Position numbers and translations under genes: made by a program. A stretch of DNA of 64,000 nt from Peribacillus simplex (GTDB lineage Bacteria > Bacillota > Bacilli > Bacillales > DSM-1321): positions 1 to 64,000 of the forward strand of contig NZ_FTMX01000006.1 of NCBI RefSeq assembly GCF_900156045.1. Direction: 5' to 3'. The notes under the pieces were generated by a model. It was given only the letters and a program-made list of their open reading frames with translations, searched no databases and was not told the DNA's origin. Shown piece after piece: positions 34,381 through 43,902 of this stretch. How positions within the stretch are numbered: the first letter of the stretch is position 1; each line of letters starts with the position of its first letter.

Positions 34381-35571
34381 ATGTCAAAGAAACGTCTATT
34401 TACTTCTGAATCTGTTACAGAGGGCCATCCGGACAAAATTTGTGACCAGATTTCAGATTCCATTTTAGATGCTATCCTAGCTAAGGATGCAAATGCACGT
34501 GTTGCGTGTGAAACTAGCGTAACTACAGGTCTTGTACTTGTTGCTGGTGAAATTACAACGTCCGCTTACGTGGATATTCCGCGTATCGTTCGTGATACGA
34601 TTAAAGGAATTGGCTACACACGTGCGAAATACGGTTTCGATGCTGAAACTTGTGCCGTGTTAAGTTCCATTGATGAGCAGTCTGCCGATATCGCAGCTGG
34701 TGTCGATAAAGCATTGGAAGCTCGTGAAGGAAACATGTCAGAGGAAGAAATCGATGCAATCGGTGCAGGGGACCAAGGTCTTATGTTCGGATTTGCTTGT
34801 AATGAAACAGAAGAGCTTATGCCGCTTCCGATTTCATTGGCGCATAAACTTTCATTCCGCTTGGCTCAAGTTCGTAAAGATGAAACTCTTGCTTACTTAC
34901 GCCCTGATGGTAAAACACAGGTAACTGTGGAATATGATGAAAATAACGTTCCTGTACGTGTAGATACGATCGTTATCTCTACACAGCATGATGCAGAAGT
35001 TACGCTTGAACAAATTCAAGCCGATCTAAAAGAACATGTGATCAAAGCAGTCGTTCCAGCTGAATTGATCGATGCCGATACTAAATACTTCATCAACCCG
35101 ACTGGCCGTTTCGTAATTGGCGGACCTCAAGGGGATGCTGGTCTTACTGGACGTAAAATCATCGTTGATACTTACGGCGGATACGCTCGTCACGGCGGCG
35201 GTGCATTCTCTGGTAAGGATGCTACTAAAGTTGACCGTTCTGCTGCATACGCTGCTCGTTACGTTGCGAAAAACATCGTGGCAGCCGGCCTTGCCGACAA
35301 AGCGGAAGTTCAATTGGCATACGCAATTGGTGTGGCAGAGCCAGTATCCATCTCAATTGATACGTTCGGAACTGGTACAGTTAGCGAAGAAGTCCTTGTT
35401 GACCTAGTTCGCGCTAACTTCGACCTTCGTCCAGCTGGTATCATCAAAATGCTTGACCTTCGTCGCCCAATCTACAAACAAACAGCTGCCTACGGACACT
35501 TTGGCCGTACAGATGTCGATCTTCCATGGGAACGCACGGACAAAGCAGAAACATTAAAAGCACAAGCGTAA
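34381..35571 (+). CDS. metK: S-adenosylmethionine synthetase
   Basis: Makes SAM from methionine and ATP. It has 396 residues with the ATP motif [16 protein letters not shown] at the N-terminus, [13 protein letters not shown] near residue 118, and the P-loop-like [19 protein letters not shown] near 260. Two ATG codons are adjacent; I choose 34381 because AAGGAGG lies 6 bases before it and only 3 before 34378. The gene is controlled by the upstream SAM riboswitch. Its product supplies the methyl cycle that includes luxS in this window. Confidence 0.98.
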   Translation: MSKKRLFTSESVTEGHPDKICDQISDSILDAILAKDANARVACETSVTTGLVLVAGEITTSAYVDIPRIVRDTIKGIGYTRAKYGFDAETCAVLSSIDEQSADIAAGVDKALEAREGNMSEEEIDAIGAGDQGLMFGFACNETEELMPLPISLAHKLSFRLAQVRKDETLAYLRPDGKTQVTVEYDENNVPVRVDTIVISTQHDAEVTLEQIQADLKEHVIKAVVPAELIDADTKYFINPTGRFVIGGPQGDAGLTGRKIIVDTYGGYARHGGGAFSGKDATKVDRSAAYAARYVAKNIVAAGLADKAEVQLAYAIGVAEPVSISIDTFGTGTVSEEVLVDLVRANFDLRPAGIIKMLDLRRPIYKQTAAYGHFGRTDVDLPWERTDKAETLKAQA

Positions 35572-35582
35572 TCCATATAAAT

Positions 35583-35617
35583 AAAGGTGTCCCGCAATTA
35601 GCGGGGCACCTTTTTTA
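35583..35617 (+). terminator. Terminator of metK
   Basis: AAAGGTGTCCCGC pairs with GCGGGGCACCTTT around AATTA, followed by a T run. Confidence 0.92.
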
Positions 35618-35719
35618 TGGATTAATTTTGCCGTCAGCGGGAATAATTCAAGAAATCAAAGAAATTCAACTTACGTGCAATACGCGTGAGTCAGGGTCGT
35701 TTACAAGTTTGTTTGGTTC

Positions 35720-36024
35720 AACTATTCGTGAGTTTGTAGCATTTACTCGTAAGTTAGATCAGTATACTCGTGAGTTTGCAGCAGGTACTCGCGTGTTTGT
35801 AGCATTTACTCGTGAGTTAGTGCGGTTTACTCGCGTTAGAGCAGTATACTCTTGAGTTTGTAGCAGTTACTCGTGAGTTAGAGCGGTTAACTCGTGAGTT
35901 TGTAGCATTTACTCGTAAATTAGAGCAGTATACTCGTGAGTTTGTAGCAGTTACTCGTGAGTTTGGAACGTTTACTCGTGAGTTTCAGTACAATACTCGT
36001 AACTTTCAGTCAATTGATCGTGAG
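35720..36024 (-). repeat. Tandem array C: about 15 units of 19-22 bp, core TTTACTCGTGAGTTT
   Basis: About 15 units carry variants of ACTCGTGAGTT, which on the minus strand is the AACTCACGAGT core of arrays A and D. Linkers alternate between TTGTAGCA and TAGAGC forms, giving a two-unit (about 42 bp) rhythm over much of the array. A decayed unit may extend it left to about 35700. The array runs up to the ytoA stop codon with no terminator between, so it is probably the ytoA 3' untranslated region. Confidence 0.92.
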
Positions 36025-36546
36025 TTACTTTATTCGTTCCGCCGTTTTATAGTATTGGCCTTTTTCGGCGTATTCACGTACGATGCGTTCCATATCCTGG
36101 CGGTCTTCTTCATTGATTTCGCGAATGACTTTAGCTGGACGTCCGAATGCCAGCATGTTTGGTGGAATGACTTTGCCTTGGGGAACGAGACTGCCGGCAC
36201 CGATGAAGGCCCCTTCGCCGATTTCGGCTTCATCAAGTACGATCGATCCCATGCCGATCAAAGCTCCTTTGCAGATTTTACAGCTATGTAAAATGACCTG
36301 ATGGCCAATGGTTACTTCATCCTCGATGATCAATGGATTATTTGGGCTTTGGTGCAGGACGCTGTTATCCTGTATACTGACTTTTTTCCCGATGATGGTT
36401 GGGGATACATCCCCGCGTATGACGGAATTGAACCAAATTGATGTTTCTTCGCCGATTTTGACATCACCTGTCACGACAGCATTTTCAGCAATATAAGCGC
36501 TTTCAGCAATTTCAGGTTCTTTGCCTTTATACGGATAAATAATCAT
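36025..36546 (-). CDS. ytoA: Gamma-carbonic anhydrase family protein YtoA
   Basis: A 173-residue left-handed beta-helix protein built from hexapeptide repeats (such as IGEETS, VIRGDV, IEDEVTIGHQVILH, IGEGAFIGAGS). The His residues of the gamma-carbonic anhydrase metal site appear in VLHQSPNN, IGHQVILH. These proteins form trimers binding zinc or iron at subunit interfaces; many, YtoA included, have no confirmed anhydrase activity. I start at ATG 36546; a TTG at 36552 closer to the AAAGGA site is an alternative that adds two residues. Confidence 0.9.
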   Translation of the reverse strand: MIIYPYKGKEPEIAESAYIAENAVVTGDVKIGEETSIWFNSVIRGDVSPTIIGKKVSIQDNSVLHQSPNNPLIIEDEVTIGHQVILHSCKICKGALIGMGSIVLDEAEIGEGAFIGAGSLVPQGKVIPPNMLAFGRPAKVIREINEEDRQDMERIVREYAEKGQYYKTAERIK

Positions 36547-36752
36547 TTTCAATCATTTCCTTTCCGAAGTGAATGTTTTTATGTATTATTTTAATATACC
36601 GTATGCAAATACACTTGGCTATTTATAATAGCAATGTACAACTTGTTAGATTTCTTTTTTGTCGAAAATCACGAATATGGTTATAATTTATATATATTAT
36701 TTTGACTATCATGGATCGTACACAACAAGTGAAAAGGAAAGGGGGATTTCGA

Positions 36753-37556
36753 ATGTGGAAATGGGAGACAGAAGGAGACGCAAAAGGCGTCATTGTCATC
36801 ATTCATGGGGCAATGGAACATCACGGACGTTATAAGTGGGTAACACAAATGTGGCTTTCAGCTGGATACCATGTCGTCATGGGCGACCTTCCTGGGCAGG
36901 GTATGACAACTCGCGCCTACCGGGGACATATCGATTCCTTTGATGAGTATTTGGACGAGGTGAAAAGCTGGATAGAAGAGGCTTACGAATATTCGTTGCC
37001 GGTCTTTTTACTTGGACACAGCATGGGTGGTTTGATTTCGATCCGCCTTCTTCAGGAAGAGGAATGGGACATTGCAGGGGTGATTCTTTCTTCTCCTTGC
37101 TTGGGCCTCGTGACGAAGCCGCCGAAGTTCCTTACAACCATCTCTCATGGTTTGAACATCATGATGCCTCAGTTCAGGGTAGATTCCGGATTGACACCTG
37201 AAATGGCGACGAGAAGTGCGGAAATTCGTGAATCCGATAGAAACGATACATTATATATCACGAAGGTTTCGATTCGATGGTATCGCGAGCTGGCACAGGC
37301 CATGAAGGATGCTTTTGAAGAGATTCCTGAATTTCAGGATGTGCCGCTTTTGGTCATGCAGGGCGGAGATGACCGAATCGTGAATAAGAAGGCGGTTCGT
37401 GAGTGGTTTAATTATAACTTGGCCAGTGAAAAGCAATATAAGGAATGGCCGAAGCTTTATCATGAAATCTTCAATGAACCAGAGCGTGATGATGTATTTC
37501 AATATGCGCTGAGTTTTGTTGAAAACCGTTTAAAGATATTAGGGTATGTCGTTTGA
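36753..37556 (+). CDS. ytpA: Alpha/beta hydrolase, YtpA-like lysophospholipase
   Basis: A 267-residue monoacylglycerol lipase/lysophospholipase-type protein. HGAMEHHGRY near residue 19, the Ser elbow GHSMGG near 90, an Asp in GGDDRIV near 210 and the His in LYHEIFNEPERD near 236 form the expected triad. B. subtilis YtpA is linked to bacilysocin, a lysophospholipid antibiotic; whether this protein does the same is unknown. The usual partner ytpB is not here. ATG 36753 follows AAAGGGGG; the frame is open from 36702. Confidence 0.87.
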   Translation: MWKWETEGDAKGVIVIIHGAMEHHGRYKWVTQMWLSAGYHVVMGDLPGQGMTTRAYRGHIDSFDEYLDEVKSWIEEAYEYSLPVFLLGHSMGGLISIRLLQEEEWDIAGVILSSPCLGLVTKPPKFLTTISHGLNIMMPQFRVDSGLTPEMATRSAEIRESDRNDTLYITKVSIRWYRELAQAMKDAFEEIPEFQDVPLLVMQGGDDRIVNKKAVREWFNYNLASEKQYKEWPKLYHEIFNEPERDDVFQYALSFVENRLKILGYVV

Positions 37557-37581
37557 TCAGTACATACTGTCACGATAAATG

Positions 37582-37620
37582 AAAAAGCTGCCGAAGATAG
37601 AGCTCGGCAGCTTTTTTTTT
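37582..37620 (+). terminator. Terminator of ytpA
   Basis: AAAGCTGCCGA pairs with TCGGCAGCTTT around a 9-base loop, followed by a long T run. It may also act on the convergent gene. Confidence 0.9.
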
Positions 37621-37627
37621 ATTTGGA

Positions 37628-38023
37628 TCAGCCTGCGTTTTTAAGCATTTCGTTCGATTTGATGACCGGTGCCCAGAAAGTAACCGGATACATAAATTGG
37701 TTTAAATGTGTAAGTTCTTTTTTATTGGATAATGCGGTCGATAGAAGATAAATGGATTTGAAGGTCAAGTCATTGGCGAATAGGTCTAAAAGCGTCGCTT
37801 TCATATTCATGATCGCTTCATGGTTTTGGGTGGAAATCATTAAATCAAGCTGTGGCAGGAACTTATCAAAATGATGATCGAATTGTTTGAGGTCTTCCAT
37901 GGTTTTTTGTTTTTCTGTCAACGAGTTAAGCGAGCTGACAAAATCCCCGTATTGCTCACTTGAATCCCTTTTGATTTTTTCAGTCAATATATCCGTCAGT
38001 AATGAAGTAGGCAAATGTTCCAT
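37628..38023 (-). CDS. Hypothetical helical protein
   Basis: A 131-residue, largely alpha-helical, soluble protein starting MEHLPTSLLTDILTEKIKRD and rich in Leu, Lys and Asp. It has no signal peptide, membrane helix or metal motif. GAGGGTG lies 7 bases before ATG 38023; a GTG three codons earlier overlaps the ribosome site. It occupies the position of ytpB in B. subtilis but is far shorter and unrelated to that sesquarterpene synthase. I do not recognise it. Confidence 0.75.
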   Translation of the reverse strand: MEHLPTSLLTDILTEKIKRDSSEQYGDFVSSLNSLTEKQKTMEDLKQFDHHFDKFLPQLDLMISTQNHEAIMNMKATLLDLFANDLTFKSIYLLSTALSNKKELTHLNQFMYPVTFWAPVIKSNEMLKNAG

Positions 38024-38119
38024 TTTCTGCACCCTCTTATCTATTTTTTATCATTATAATCATTATAGACTAAAAATTCAAAAAGTTATGATTGGTAATT
38101 CTGCTGCATGAAAGTTGTT

Positions 38120-38151
38120 TTAAAAAAACACCGTTCGTATCGAACGGTGTC
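38120..38151 (-). terminator. Terminator of mnmL-mnmM
   Basis: ACACCGTTCG pairs with CGAACGGTGT around TAT; seven T follow on the minus strand. Confidence 0.9.
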
Positions 38152-38157
38152 AAAAGT

Positions 38158-38730
38158 CTATCTCTTTTCCATCGCGACAATGAATGGCGGATTGTTTGAT
38201 TGGTTGATGAACCCGTATTTCAGGATATGGGCTTTCTGTTGAGGGAAGTTCTCAACATAATCCATCAATGCATCCCGTTCTTCCGATCCCCCTGGATGCC
38301 CATGGTAAATGACGAGGATGATGATGCCTTCAGGCGCCAGCAGTTCGAACAGCTGTTCAATGGCTGATATCGTCGTATCGGCTTGGGTGATGATTGATTT
38401 GTTCCCGCCAGGAAGGTAGCCTAGGTTGAAAATGGCACCCGTGACCTTTCCTGAATGTTCATTCTTGATGTACTTGCTTAAATGTTCATGCCCATCGTGA
38501 ATGAGAGTGCAGCGCTCTTGTAAATTCTCTGCTTCCAGTTTCGCCGCTGTGGTATGGAGCGCTTCTTTCTGAATATCAAAACTATAGACATGTCCGTTTA
38601 CACCTGTAAGCCCTGCAAGAAAGGCCGTATCAAAACCGTTGCCCATCGTGCCATCTATGGTTATATCCCCGGGGCGGACTGCTTTTTCCAGCAGAATCCT
38701 GGCGAAAGGCAAAATTCGATCAAGCTTCAT
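38158..38730 (-). CDS. mnmM: tRNA mnm5s2U methyltransferase MnmM (YtqB)
   Basis: A 190-residue class I SAM-dependent methyltransferase. The SAM loop is DGTMGNGFDTAFLAG (about residues 26-40), the acidic ribose ligand is in YSFDIQ, and FNLGYLPGGN follows the fourth strand. The family member in B. subtilis (YtqB, now MnmM) methylates 5-aminomethyl-2-thiouridine at tRNA wobble position 34. Its ATG overlaps the mnmL stop (4 bases), so the two are translationally coupled. No spacer or alternative start is needed. Confidence 0.9.
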   Translation of the reverse strand: MKLDRILPFARILLEKAVRPGDITIDGTMGNGFDTAFLAGLTGVNGHVYSFDIQKEALHTTAAKLEAENLQERCTLIHDGHEHLSKYIKNEHSGKVTGAIFNLGYLPGGNKSIITQADTTISAIEQLFELLAPEGIIILVIYHGHPGGSEERDALMDYVENFPQQKAHILKYGFINQSNNPPFIVAMEKR

Positions 38731-39686
38731 GATTGTACCTCCGTGTGATGATTTTTTCCCTGCCAGCTTTTGCGGCGTTTCAATTCGGCGTCAATGGCAT
38801 TCAAGACATCCCATTTATTGACGCTCCACATTGGGCCGATCATCAAATCGATCGGACCGTCACCTGTAATGCGGTGGACGATCATTTCTGGAGGGATTAT
38901 TTCGAGCTGGTCACATACCAGGCTGACATAATCGTCACGGTCAAGAAACTCGAGCAGGCCTTTTTCGTATTGTTTGACCATCGGTGTCCCTTTTAATAAA
39001 TGAAGTAAATGGATCTTTATCCCCTGCACATCGAGTTTGGCGACTTCACGGGCTGTTTCCATCATCATGCCGTAATCTTCCTGAGGGAGGCCATTGATGA
39101 TATGGGAGCATACGCGGATGCCGTGTTTGCGCAGTTTATCGACGCCTTCTTTGTAGCAATCGAAGTCGTGGGCACGGTTGATCATCGTTGCGGTCTTTTC
39201 ATGAACGGTCTGGAGACCAAGCTCCACCCAAAGGTAGGTGCGTTCGTTCAATTCCGCTAAATACTCGACTACATCATCTGGAAGGCAATCCGGGCGTGTC
39301 GCGATCGAGAGTCCGACGACACCTTCCTGGGTCAATACACTTTCATATTTCTCGCGAAGCTCTGCCACGGGTGCATGCGTATTCGTGAACGCTTGGAAAT
39401 AGGCCATATATTTTCCATCTTTCCATTTATGATGCATCCGTTCGCTGATCTTCTTAAACTGGATGTCGAGGGGTTCAACCCTGTTGCCCGCAAAGTCACC
39501 AGAGCCTGAGGCACTGCAGAAGGTACAGCCGCCATGTGCGACGGTGCCATCACGGTTCGGACAGTCAAAACCGCCATCCAGGGCAACTTTAAAGACCTTA
39601 TGTCCAAAATGTTCCCTCAGGTGGTAATTCCATGTATGATATCGTTTGTTATCCGTTGCATATATAAACGGGTTTGCTTGATTCAA
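38727..39686 (-). CDS. mnmL: Radical SAM protein MnmL (YtqA)
   Basis: A 319-residue TIGR01212-type radical SAM enzyme. The cluster ligands appear as Cys42, Cys54 and Cys57 (CPNRDGTVAHGGCTFC), a CX11CX2C spacing instead of the classical CX3CX2C. In B. subtilis YtqA has recently been assigned to conversion of the carboxymethylaminomethyl wobble modification of tRNA, acting before MnmM; the assignment here is by homology and by the shared operon. The start is TTG at 39686, with AGGAGG 9 bases before it. Confidence 0.88.
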   Translation of the reverse strand: MNQANPFIYATDNKRYHTWNYHLREHFGHKVFKVALDGGFDCPNRDGTVAHGGCTFCSASGSGDFAGNRVEPLDIQFKKISERMHHKWKDGKYMAYFQAFTNTHAPVAELREKYESVLTQEGVVGLSIATRPDCLPDDVVEYLAELNERTYLWVELGLQTVHEKTATMINRAHDFDCYKEGVDKLRKHGIRVCSHIINGLPQEDYGMMMETAREVAKLDVQGIKIHLLHLLKGTPMVKQYEKGLLEFLDRDDYVSLVCDQLEIIPPEMIVHRITGDGPIDLMIGPMWSVNKWDVLNAIDAELKRRKSWQGKNHHTEVQS

Positions 39687-39854
39687 ATCAGCAACCTCCT
39701 AAATAAAATAAAGAGCAACATATATTATACAACATTCTCGCAGCTAGGTCTTTTTTCGAAAAATAAGCGTATACTGTATACTTGAAGGCTAAACATTTTG
39801 CTGCTATTTCCAGTATATCTTTGAATGACTATATCCAATCGGGAGCTGATGGAC

Positions 39855-40361
39855 ATGACCGGTCAAGTTGAAGAAGCGATTAATCAAATGAAAAAGAAAT
39901 TAGCCGAAAATAATCAGGTGATCGAAGTAAATGAAGATGGGTTCATATACAAAGCCACTTGCACCTTCAATTCACCTGCTTCGGAAGAACAAATTCATTC
40001 CTTTGAAAAGAAAACCGGACTGCTTCTGCCCGAGGATTATAAGGAGTTTTTAAAAATAACCAATGGATGCCGTCTGTTCGATAATGTGGAATCGGGTGGG
40101 GAAAATGATTTATACAGTCTGGATGATATTATTAATTACACATATGAAAATTCCTACGAGGGATGCTATAAAGTGGCCTGCATTTATCAAGATAATATCG
40201 TCATCGATGGGGAAGCGGTCGCTAAAGGCGATAAGGAGTATTTAATGGTAAAAGGCCATATCGATGATTTTGAAGAAGGCGAGAAACTCCATATGGGCTT
40301 TGCTGAATGGATCGAGCAGTTCATTTCCCATCAAGGTGAGAAGTTTTGGGATAAAGGTTGA
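39855..40361 (+). CDS. SMI1/KNR4 (SUKH) family protein
   Basis: A 168-residue acidic protein of the SUKH superfamily. The domain begins FNSPASEEQIHSFEKKTGLLLPEDYKEFL, with the hallmark LPEDYKEFLKITNG near residue 65, then YSLDDI and a final aromatic helix (FAEWIEQFI). Many bacterial SUKH proteins are immunity factors for polymorphic toxins, but no toxin gene is near. I choose ATG 39855 (GGGAG at 9 bases); ATG 39849 and 39825 are in frame. It lies alone between mnmL and ytzC. Confidence 0.82.
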   Translation: MTGQVEEAINQMKKKLAENNQVIEVNEDGFIYKATCTFNSPASEEQIHSFEKKTGLLLPEDYKEFLKITNGCRLFDNVESGGENDLYSLDDIINYTYENSYEGCYKVACIYQDNIVIDGEAVAKGDKEYLMVKGHIDDFEEGEKLHMGFAEWIEQFISHQGEKFWDKG

Positions 40362-40457
40362 ATGCTCAAAAAAAAATGATAATCCAACCGTTATTTGCTC
40401 AAACTAGACAAGATGATTCCGAATCATCCAAATGAGACGCGAAGGAGAGGGTTTGAA

Positions 40458-40721
40458 ATGGCAACCAGACAATCCGTCGATCATTTTTTAGAGCAATGTG
40501 AAGGGGCTCTCCATTTTGCAGAGTATGAATTTAACGAGGCCTCACGGCAGGAGCATTATGATGATGAACAATTTCAAAATTCGCAAAGGTATATCGAAGA
40601 GGCTTTGACGGATATGGAGCGATTGTATGCCAGTTCGAATGACCAGCAACGGGAAATGCTTTCGCGGATGAAGCAGCAGTTGAATCAATTGAGGAATGAA
40701 ATGATCTTACTGCGACATTAA
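40458..40721 (+). CDS. ytzC: YtzC, DUF2524 family protein
   Basis: An 87-residue helical, acidic protein beginning MATRQSVDHFLEQCEGAL and ending NQLRNEMILLRH, matching the Bacillus YtzC family (DUF2524; function unknown, probably coiled coil). GAAGGAGAGG precedes ATG 40458. The frame is open from 40395, but that part has no ribosome site. A terminator follows. Confidence 0.87.
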   Translation: MATRQSVDHFLEQCEGALHFAEYEFNEASRQEHYDDEQFQNSQRYIEEALTDMERLYASSNDQQREMLSRMKQQLNQLRNEMILLRH

Positions 40722-40728
40722 ATGGAAG

Positions 40729-40763
40729 CAAGGGAGCTATGAATGTATAGCTCCCTTTTTTGC
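40729..40763 (+). terminator. Terminator of ytzC
   Basis: AAGGGAGCTA pairs with TAGCTCCCTT around TGAATGTA, followed by T. Confidence 0.85.
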
Positions 40764-40879
40764 ACAATTTTTCTTTAATTCGCATATATAATGAAAAACC
40801 TGTCGATAATGTTTATGTACGGCTATTGCAATTGTCGGTGAAATTGACTAGAATAAAATAAAATGCAATATTCTCATAA

Positions 40880-41132
40880 AGACTGTGATGAGGAATAGTA
40901 GCGGTTTAAACCAGTAAAGAGAGTTGACGGGTGGTGCAAGTCAACCTGGGATGGTCGTGAACTCGCCTTGGAGTCCCGGGTGTGAAGGTGAAAAGTAATG
41001 CCTGGCGTTTTAATCCATGTTACGGATGTTTTAAGCTGGGCGGATTTTAGCTATCGCCAATGTGGGTGGTACCGCGGGAAGATATACATAATCCTCTCGT
41101 CCCTATTTTGGGATGAGGGGTTTTTTATTGTT
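40880..41132 (+). promoter_or_regulatory. T-box leader of leuS, specifier CTC
   Basis: A classical T-box riboswitch. The specifier loop GTGAACTCGCC presents the leucine codon CTC at 40962-40964. The T-box sequence TGGGTGGTACCGCG is at 41063-41076. The terminator pairs CCTCTCGTCCC with GGGATGAGGGG (41092-41125) before a T run. Uncharged tRNA-Leu with anticodon GAG should stabilise the antiterminator and turn on leuS. Confidence 0.96.
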
Positions 41133-41161
41133 TTTTTATACGGAAATTAGGAGGAAATCAT

Positions 41162-43576
41162 ATGAGTTTTGACCATAGAAGCATAGAAACGAAATGGCAA
41201 AAGTATTGGGAAGGCAATAAGACATTCAAAACGGGTGAAGAAAGCGGCAAACGCAAATTCTACGCGCTGGATATGTTCCCATATCCTTCAGGGGCCGGTC
41301 TTCATGTAGGGCACCCGGAAGGTTATACGGCAAGCGATATCCTGGCACGGATGAAACGGGCACAGGGGTATAATGTATTGCACCCGATCGGCTGGGACGC
41401 TTTTGGACTTCCTGCGGAGCAATATGCGATCGACACGGGAAATGATCCGGCTGAATTCACGGAGCACAACATCAACACGTTCCGCCGCCAAATCAAAGCC
41501 CTTGGTTTTTCTTATGACTGGGATCGCGAAATTAATACGACAGATCCAGACTATTACAAATGGACGCAATGGATCTTCTTGAAATTATATGAAAAGGGCC
41601 TTGCATATATTGATGAAGTGGCCGTTAACTGGTGTCCGGCACTTGGCACGGTATTGGCTAACGAAGAAGTCATCGATGGGAAAAGTGAGCGTGGGGGCCA
41701 TCCGGTCGAGCGCCGTCCGATGAAACAGTGGATGCTTCGTATCACGGCGTATGCAGACCGCTTAATCGACGATCTGAATGATGTGGATTGGCCGGAAAAC
41801 ATCAAGGATATGCAGCGTAACTGGATTGGCCGTTCCGAGGGAGCGGAGGTTACATTCAATATCGATGGCTTTGATGAAACATTCACGGTGTTCACGACTC
41901 GTCCGGATACGTTATTCGGTGCAACATATGCCGTATTGGCACCTGAACATCAGTTTGTCGATAAAATCACGACGGCTGATCAAAGGTCCGCAGTTGAGGC
42001 CTATTTAGATGAAGTGAAACATAAAAGCGACTTGGAAAGAACAGACTTGGCAAAGGATAAATCAGGCGTGTTCACGGGGGCTTATGCCATTAACCCGGTA
42101 AACGGCGAGAAAATGCCGATCTGGATTGCCGATTACGTGTTGATCAGCTACGGAACAGGTGCAATCATGGCCGTTCCTGCCCATGATGAGCGTGATTATG
42201 AATTTGCAGTCAAGTTCGACTTGCCGATAAAGGAAGTCTTAGCTGGCGGAGACGTGACAAGTGAAGCATATACAGGCGATGGACTTCATGTAAATTCGGA
42301 ATTCCTTGATGGATTGAATAAAGAAGAAGCTATTTCGACCATGATAAAATGGCTGGAAGAAAAAGAAATCGGCACGAAGAAAATAACATACCGCCTTCGC
42401 GATTGGTTATTCAGCCGTCAGCGTTACTGGGGTGAACCGATTCCGATCATCCATTGGGAAGACGGCACGATGTCTGCAATGAAGGAAGAAGATCTTCCGT
42501 TGATTTTACCGAAAGCTACGGACATCAAGCCTTCAGGTACTGGAGAATCACCACTTGCGAACATATCGGAATGGGTGAATGTAACGGATGAAAACGGACG
42601 AAAAGGGCGCCGTGAGACAAACACGATGCCACAGTGGGCAGGCAGCAGCTGGTACTTCCTACGTTATATCGATCCAAACAATAAGGAAGCACTTGCAGAT
42701 CCTGAAAAATTAAAAGAATGGATGCCGGTCGACATTTATATCGGCGGCGCCGAGCATGCGGTACTTCACTTGCTTTACGCTCGTTTCTGGCATAAATTCC
42801 TGTATGATATCGGTGTCGTGCCAACGAAGGAACCATTCCAAAACCTATTCAACCAAGGAATGATCCTTGGCGAGAATAATGAAAAAATGAGTAAATCCAA
42901 AGGGAATGTCGTGAACCCGGATGATATCGTTGAAAGCCATGGTGCCGATACACTTCGCATGTACGAAATGTTCATGGGGCCATTGGATGCTTCGATTGCC
43001 TGGTCCACAAACGGATTGGACGGTTCTCGCAGATTCCTTGACCGTATCTGGCGTTTATTGGTCAACGATGACGGTGCGATCACAGATAAGATGACAGAAA
43101 CGGATGACACGGGCAAGCTCGAAAAAGTCTATCATCAAACGGTTAAAAAAGTGACCGAGAACTATGAGGAATTGAAATTCAATACGGCGATTTCACAATT
43201 GATGGTATTCATTAATGATGCTTATAAAGCGGATTCGCTTCCTAAAGTATATATCGAAGGCTTCGTAAAGCTGCTTGCACCAGTTGCACCGCACATCGCC
43301 GAGGAAATTTGGTCTAAACTGGGCCATTCCGAAAGCATCACATACGGAACATGGCCGGCTTTCGACGAAGCGAAGTTAGTGGATAACGAAGTCGAAATCG
43401 TCATCCAAATCAACGGAAAAGTCAAAGCGAAATTAATGGTGCCGACTGACACCACGAAAGAAAAACTGGAAGAAATCGCGATGGGTGATGATTCCATCAA
43501 AGAACAAATCGATGGGAAAACCATTCGTAAAGTGATTGCCGTACCGGGCAAATTAGTCAATATCGTCGCAAACTAA
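41162..43576 (+). CDS. leuS: Leucyl-tRNA synthetase
   Basis: Class I synthetase of 804 residues, the normal bacterial length. The HIGH motif is in [16 protein letters not shown] (about residues 41-56). The CP1 editing domain contains [12 protein letters not shown], with [12 protein letters not shown] near 345. The KMSKS motif is KMSKSKGN near residue 578. The C-terminal anticodon-binding domain ends [21 protein letters not shown] precedes the ATG. Expression is controlled by the upstream leucine T-box. Confidence 0.98.
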   Translation: MSFDHRSIETKWQKYWEGNKTFKTGEESGKRKFYALDMFPYPSGAGLHVGHPEGYTASDILARMKRAQGYNVLHPIGWDAFGLPAEQYAIDTGNDPAEFTEHNINTFRRQIKALGFSYDWDREINTTDPDYYKWTQWIFLKLYEKGLAYIDEVAVNWCPALGTVLANEEVIDGKSERGGHPVERRPMKQWMLRITAYADRLIDDLNDVDWPENIKDMQRNWIGRSEGAEVTFNIDGFDETFTVFTTRPDTLFGATYAVLAPEHQFVDKITTADQRSAVEAYLDEVKHKSDLERTDLAKDKSGVFTGAYAINPVNGEKMPIWIADYVLISYGTGAIMAVPAHDERDYEFAVKFDLPIKEVLAGGDVTSEAYTGDGLHVNSEFLDGLNKEEAISTMIKWLEEKEIGTKKITYRLRDWLFSRQRYWGEPIPIIHWEDGTMSAMKEEDLPLILPKATDIKPSGTGESPLANISEWVNVTDENGRKGRRETNTMPQWAGSSWYFLRYIDPNNKEALADPEKLKEWMPVDIYIGGAEHAVLHLLYARFWHKFLYDIGVVPTKEPFQNLFNQGMILGENNEKMSKSKGNVVNPDDIVESHGADTLRMYEMFMGPLDASIAWSTNGLDGSRRFLDRIWRLLVNDDGAITDKMTETDDTGKLEKVYHQTVKKVTENYEELKFNTAISQLMVFINDAYKADSLPKVYIEGFVKLLAPVAPHIAEEIWSKLGHSESITYGTWPAFDEAKLVDNEVEIVIQINGKVKAKLMVPTDTTKEKLEEIAMGDDSIKEQIDGKTIRKVIAVPGKLVNIVAN

Positions 43577-43591
43577 ATAAAAATGATTGCA

Positions 43592-43632
43592 AGCTGTCCC
43601 GCATATTTTTACTGCTGGGGCAGCTTTTTTTC
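43592..43632 (+). terminator. Terminator of leuS
   Basis: AAGCTGTCCC pairs with GGGGCAGCTT across a 16-base loop, followed by seven T. Confidence 0.85.
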
Positions 43633-43639
43633 GCTGTCA

Positions 43640-43890
43640 TCGGCCGGCCATAGGAAATAGGTCATGTTAGGATTTTCACCGATTTGAATCTACCGAATGT
43701 TGGCAACGACTATCGTCATGAGATGACCTTGGGGAGCTCAAATATCTTGCTTAATTGGTACATGTGAATCATTTTTCGACTTGATGGCCAAATAAATCAA
43801 GCATTTGACATAAAAAAGGGAAAAAATTGGTTGATATAATTTTACAGTGTGATAGTTTGGTATAGTACTGTTATTTTTTAACCAATTATT
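43640..43890. other. Gap upstream of the S8 protease
   Basis: About 250 bases hold no plausible gene. TTGATATAATTTTACAGTGTG near 43830-43850 supplies a possible TATAAT box for the protease; a matching -35 is not clear. TGGAGGGG just before 43903 is the protease ribosome site. Confidence 0.4.
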
Positions 43891-43902
43891 GGAGGGGAAA
43901 TC

